Positions 6,323-8,890 of a stretch of 8,890 nt of DNA are shown here, one piece after another; position 1 is the first letter of the stretch, and each line of letters begins with the position of its first letter. Both the position numbers and the translations under genes were made by a program. The notes beneath the pieces were generated by a model, which was not told the DNA's origin, searched no databases, and saw only the letters and a list, made by a program, of their open reading frames with translations. The DNA is from an uncultured Oceanospirillaceae bacterium (lineage in GTDB: Bacteria > Pseudomonadota > Gammaproteobacteria > Pseudomonadales > Balneatricaceae): positions 1 to 8,890 of the forward strand of contig CAMIIY010000061.1 in assembly GCA_946221045.1 (NCBI GenBank), written 5' to 3'.

Positions 6323-7606
6323 ATGACTGATTTTCTGAAACAACTACAGGATTTTCTGGCGGCATCCCCCACGCCCTATCATGCAACCGCCAATATGGCA
6401 GCCAGACTGGAAGCCGCAGGTTTTACGTTTCTGCCGGAAGCGGCAGAGTGGATTATGCAACCAGGTGGACGTTATTACACCACCCGCAACGGCTCTTCTA
6501 TTGTTGCCTGGACGCTGCCAAAAACTGCTGTGCTTGAAACCTCAGGTTTGCGCATGGTGGGGGCACACACAGATTCCCCCTGTCTTAAAGTGAAACCCAA
6601 GCCTGAATTGTGGCGGCTGGGTTATCAGCAGCTGGGGGTTGAGGTTTATGGTGGTGTGCTGCTGAATCCATGGTTTGACCGGGATCTGTCGATGGCGGGT
6701 CGGGTCAGCTACCTGAACAGAGCAGGGCAGCTTTGTCAGAATCTGATCGATTTCAAACGCTCGGTGGCGGTCATTCCGAGCCTGGCGATTCATCTGGATC
6801 GTGAGGCCAATAAAAAACGCGAAATCAATGCTCAAACCTATTTGCCGGTAATACTCGGGCAAAGTGATGCAGCACATGATTTCAAACAATTGCTGGCCGA
6901 TCAGCTGCAGGCGGAGGGCTGCGAGGGTGTTGATAGCGTTCTGGATTATGAAATCCTGCTCTATGACACACAGCCGCCGGCTTTGGTTGGACTGGATGAA
7001 GCTTTTCTGACCTCAGCCCGACTGGACAATCTGTTGAGCTGTTATGTTGGTCTAACGGCCTTGCTGGAGGCAAACAGTGAGCTGGGTACGCTGCTGGTGT
7101 GTAACGATCATGAAGAGGTCGGCAGCATGAGTGCATCAGGTGCGCAGGGGCCGATGCTGAAACAGGTGATTGAGCGGATATTGCCAGAACCGCAACAGCG
7201 CGCGCGGATGCTGGCCACATCCATGCTGATCTCTGCAGATAATGCCCATGGTGTGCATCCTAATTTTCCCGAGAAACATGATGAGAATCATGGGCCGTTG
7301 CTGAATGCGGGGCCGGTTATCAAAATTAATGCGAATCAGCGTTACGCGACCAACAGTGAAACCAGTGCCCTGTTCCGGCATCTGGCACAGCAGGAAGATC
7401 TGCCGGTGCAGTCGTTTGTGGTGAGGAGTGATATGGGTTGTGGCAGTACCATTGGGCCGATCACTTCGGCAGAACTGGGTGTCAGAACACTGGATGTCGG
7501 CGTGCCGCAGTTTGGTATGCACTCCATTCGGGAGATGGCGGGTGTCGAGGATGTTAAAAGCCTGACCGCGATTTTGCGTCGTTTTTATACCACTGAAACA
7601 GTGTAA
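6323..7606 (+). CDS. apeB: M18 family aspartyl aminopeptidase (ApeB type)
   Basis: M18 enzymes are cytosolic di-metal aminopeptidases, usually dodecameric, that remove N-terminal residues (often Asp or Glu) from peptides. The 427-residue product is the normal length for bacterial ApeB. All expected metal and catalytic residues are visible: H82 in GAHTDSP, D235 in SARLDNL, the E264-E265 pair in DHEEVGS, D306 in SADNAHG, and H400 in FGMHSIREM. The substrate and metal loops [15 protein letters not shown] (108-122) and HPNFPEKHD (312-320) are also intact. There is no signal peptide, in line with a cytosolic enzyme that recycles peptides. The ATG at 6323 has only a weak ribosome binding site and lies 15 nt after the FKBP lipoprotein stop, so translation may depend partly on the upstream gene. 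The unit ends at the hairpin terminator at 7683-7712. Actual substrate preference cannot be read from the sequence. Confidence 0.95.
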   Translation: MTDFLKQLQDFLAASPTPYHATANMAARLEAAGFTFLPEAAEWIMQPGGRYYTTRNGSSIVAWTLPKTAVLETSGLRMVGAHTDSPCLKVKPKPELWRLGYQQLGVEVYGGVLLNPWFDRDLSMAGRVSYLNRAGQLCQNLIDFKRSVAVIPSLAIHLDREANKKREINAQTYLPVILGQSDAAHDFKQLLADQLQAEGCEGVDSVLDYEILLYDTQPPALVGLDEAFLTSARLDNLLSCYVGLTALLEANSELGTLLVCNDHEEVGSMSASGAQGPMLKQVIERILPEPQQRARMLATSMLISADNAHGVHPNFPEKHDENHGPLLNAGPVIKINANQRYATNSETSALFRHLAQQEDLPVQSFVVRSDMGCGSTIGPITSAELGVRTLDVGVPQFGMHSIREMAGVEDVKSLTAILRRFYTTETV

Positions 7607-7682
7607 ATCTTGCGCCTACAGTGGGCTGAACGTTTTTTTCCGGAGTTGTCAGAGCCAGTCAGATGGCCGGATGAAACATACC

Positions 7683-7712
7683 GTAAAAAGCCTCCTGCCG
7701 GAGGCTTTTTAC
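7683..7712. terminator. Bidirectional intrinsic terminator between the M18 aminopeptidase gene and mtnK
   Basis: A perfect 13-bp inverted repeat, GTAAAAAGCCTCC (7683-7695) and GGAGGCTTTTTAC (7700-7712), encloses a TGCC tetraloop. Because the A and T runs form the base of the stem, either strand gives a GC-rich hairpin followed by a T run. It serves the aminopeptidase gene from the left (stop at 7606) and mtnK from the right (stop at 7715). The rest of 7607-7682 shows nothing recognisable. Confidence 0.9.
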
Positions 7713-7714
7713 TC

Positions 7715-8890
7715 TCAGCTGGCGTTTAGCAACGCCAGCACTGCACCAATGCTGGTCAGTTGGTTGCGGGATTTGATCAACTGCACACCCAGTTGCAGTG
7801 CCTGACGTTCGGAAGCAGCGCGAACGTTTTCATCGGCAATCTCATTCAGGTCAGCAACACCTGCCAGACCGATTGTGCGACGGATCAGTTCAGTGCCGGC
7901 ATAACCCAGACTGTCTGCAAGAATCTGTGCCAGGCGCTGTTGTTGCCACAGGGGTGATTGCAGGGTTTGGTCGACGGTCTTTTCTGTCATCAGTGCTGAA
8001 AACGCTTCAGCAAAGGTCTGCCACAGATCTGACAGGTTGCTGCGCAGTGCCTGCTGATATTCCTCACGGGTGGCGGAATCATAGGCCAGTCCATTCTGGG
8101 CACAGTGATTCAATAGCAGGTTGCCAATGATGCTACCCACGTCAAAACCGATGGGGCCAAAATAGGCAAATTCAGGATCGATGATCTGAGTGCTGTCACT
8201 GCGGACAAAAACCGACCCGGCGTGCAGGTCGCCGTGCACCAGCGCTTCGGCATGGTTCAGAAAGCGGTATTTTAACTCGGCAACTTCTGCTTTCAGCGCT
8301 TCATCCTGCCAGAGCGCCCGAACATCGTCGGCCAGCAAAGGGTTGTAGTTATTGCGCTCGTGGTCACAGTAGGGATCTAAAAAGAACAGGTCTTCCGTGA
8401 TCTTGCACAGGTCTGGATTAATAAAACGCCCGAGCATCGTCTTGCGGTCGTGAGCATCCAGTGCCAGATCGCTGGTGTAAAACAGGGTGTTGGCCAAAAA
8501 CAGGCCAAGATGACGACCCAGTTCAGGCAGTGGCTTTTGCGCAATCAGGGCGTGGCGCAGGTTCTCGTGGTCGCCGATATCCTGCATCACCAACGCTGCA
8601 CGGGCACTGTCAAAGTGATACAACTCAGGGACATAGTCCGGGGCGTATTGGCCTTCCAGACTCAGGGCTTCGGCTTCAATCCGGATCCGATCCAGTGACA
8701 GGGGCCAGCCTTCACCAATAATGCGCACATAGGGTAGTGCCTGTTTGACAATTACGCTCTGGCCATCAGCAGCATTGACCCGGTAGACAAAGTTGATGTT
8801 GCCATCACCAATTTCGCTGACCACAAAACTGTCCGGATTGCCCTGTAGGTGGGTGTGTTCCAGAACAAAGGCAATGATTTCAGCATCTGT
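7715..8890 (-). CDS. mtnK: 5-methylthioribose kinase (5' end beyond the right edge)
   Basis: MtnK phosphorylates 5-methylthioribose to its 1-phosphate, which MtnA then isomerises in the methionine salvage pathway. The frame is open to the right edge, giving 391 residues; family members are about 400 long, so only around ten N-terminal residues are missing. The GTG at 8824 is internal, because conserved-looking sequence (TDAEIIAFVLEHTHLQ) precedes it. Numbering from the first visible codon, the glycine-rich loop EIGDGNINFVYRV is at about 26-38, the ATP-binding lysine K49 is in VIVKQALPYVR, the catalytic aspartate D221 is in VHGDLHAGS, and the metal-binding DPE motif is at 238-240. The 17-residue gap between D221 and D238 matches that of Bacillus subtilis MtnK (D233, D250). 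DPE in place of the usual DFG is the hallmark of this kinase branch. It is soluble and cytosolic, and converges on the M18 gene. Any partner such as mtnA would lie outside the window. Confidence 0.95.
   Translation of the reverse strand, partial: TDAEIIAFVLEHTHLQGNPDSFVVSEIGDGNINFVYRVNAADGQSVIVKQALPYVRIIGEGWPLSLDRIRIEAEALSLEGQYAPDYVPELYHFDSARAALVMQDIGDHENLRHALIAQKPLPELGRHLGLFLANTLFYTSDLALDAHDRKTMLGRFINPDLCKITEDLFFLDPYCDHERNNYNPLLADDVRALWQDEALKAEVAELKYRFLNHAEALVHGDLHAGSVFVRSDSTQIIDPEFAYFGPIGFDVGSIIGNLLLNHCAQNGLAYDSATREEYQQALRSNLSDLWQTFAEAFSALMTEKTVDQTLQSPLWQQQRLAQILADSLGYAGTELIRRTIGLAGVADLNEIADENVRAASERQALQLGVQLIKSRNQLTSIGAVLALLNAS

Overview
The window looks like chromosomal DNA of a gammaproteobacterium, probably a marine one of the Oceanospirillales/Pseudomonadales type. 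The reasons are the gammaproteobacterial S1 protein with its [13 protein letters not shown] C terminus, a Prc/Tsp-type tail-specific protease, a Mip-like FKBP lipoprotein, an ApeB-type M18 aminopeptidase, moderate GC, and short intergenic regions with compact hairpin terminators. The genus is a guess from protein style only. I see no insertion sequences, tRNAs, rRNAs, CRISPR arrays or phage genes.

Left to right: the 5' end of a minus-strand gene that I take to be an ATP-grasp-like protein runs off the left edge, with a good promoter just upstream of its start. A small two-helix membrane protein gene (456-767, plus) follows. It converges with rpsA (855-2534, minus) on a shared bidirectional terminator at 784-818. 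rpsA has its own promoter and a leader of about 125 nt with two hairpins, and neither cmk nor ihfB is next to it. Upstream lies an unrecognised membrane-anchored coiled-coil protein gene (2735-3514, minus, TTG start). It sits 36 nt downstream of prc (3551-5626, minus), so the two are probably co-transcribed.

Divergent from prc is a plus-strand pair: an outer-membrane FKBP-type peptidyl-prolyl isomerase lipoprotein (5783-6307) and, 15 nt later, an M18 aspartyl aminopeptidase (6323-7606). That pair ends at a second bidirectional terminator (7683-7712) shared with a convergent mtnK gene (7715 to the right edge, minus, 5' end missing), which encodes 5-methylthioribose kinase of methionine salvage.

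The functional theme of the middle is protein quality control: a periplasmic processing protease, an envelope prolyl isomerase and a cytosolic aminopeptidase lie side by side around one divergent promoter region. The other genes are housekeeping. I found no convincing undescribed system. The best second looks are the rpsA leader with competing hairpins, the isolated position of rpsA, and the unknown prc-linked membrane protein.
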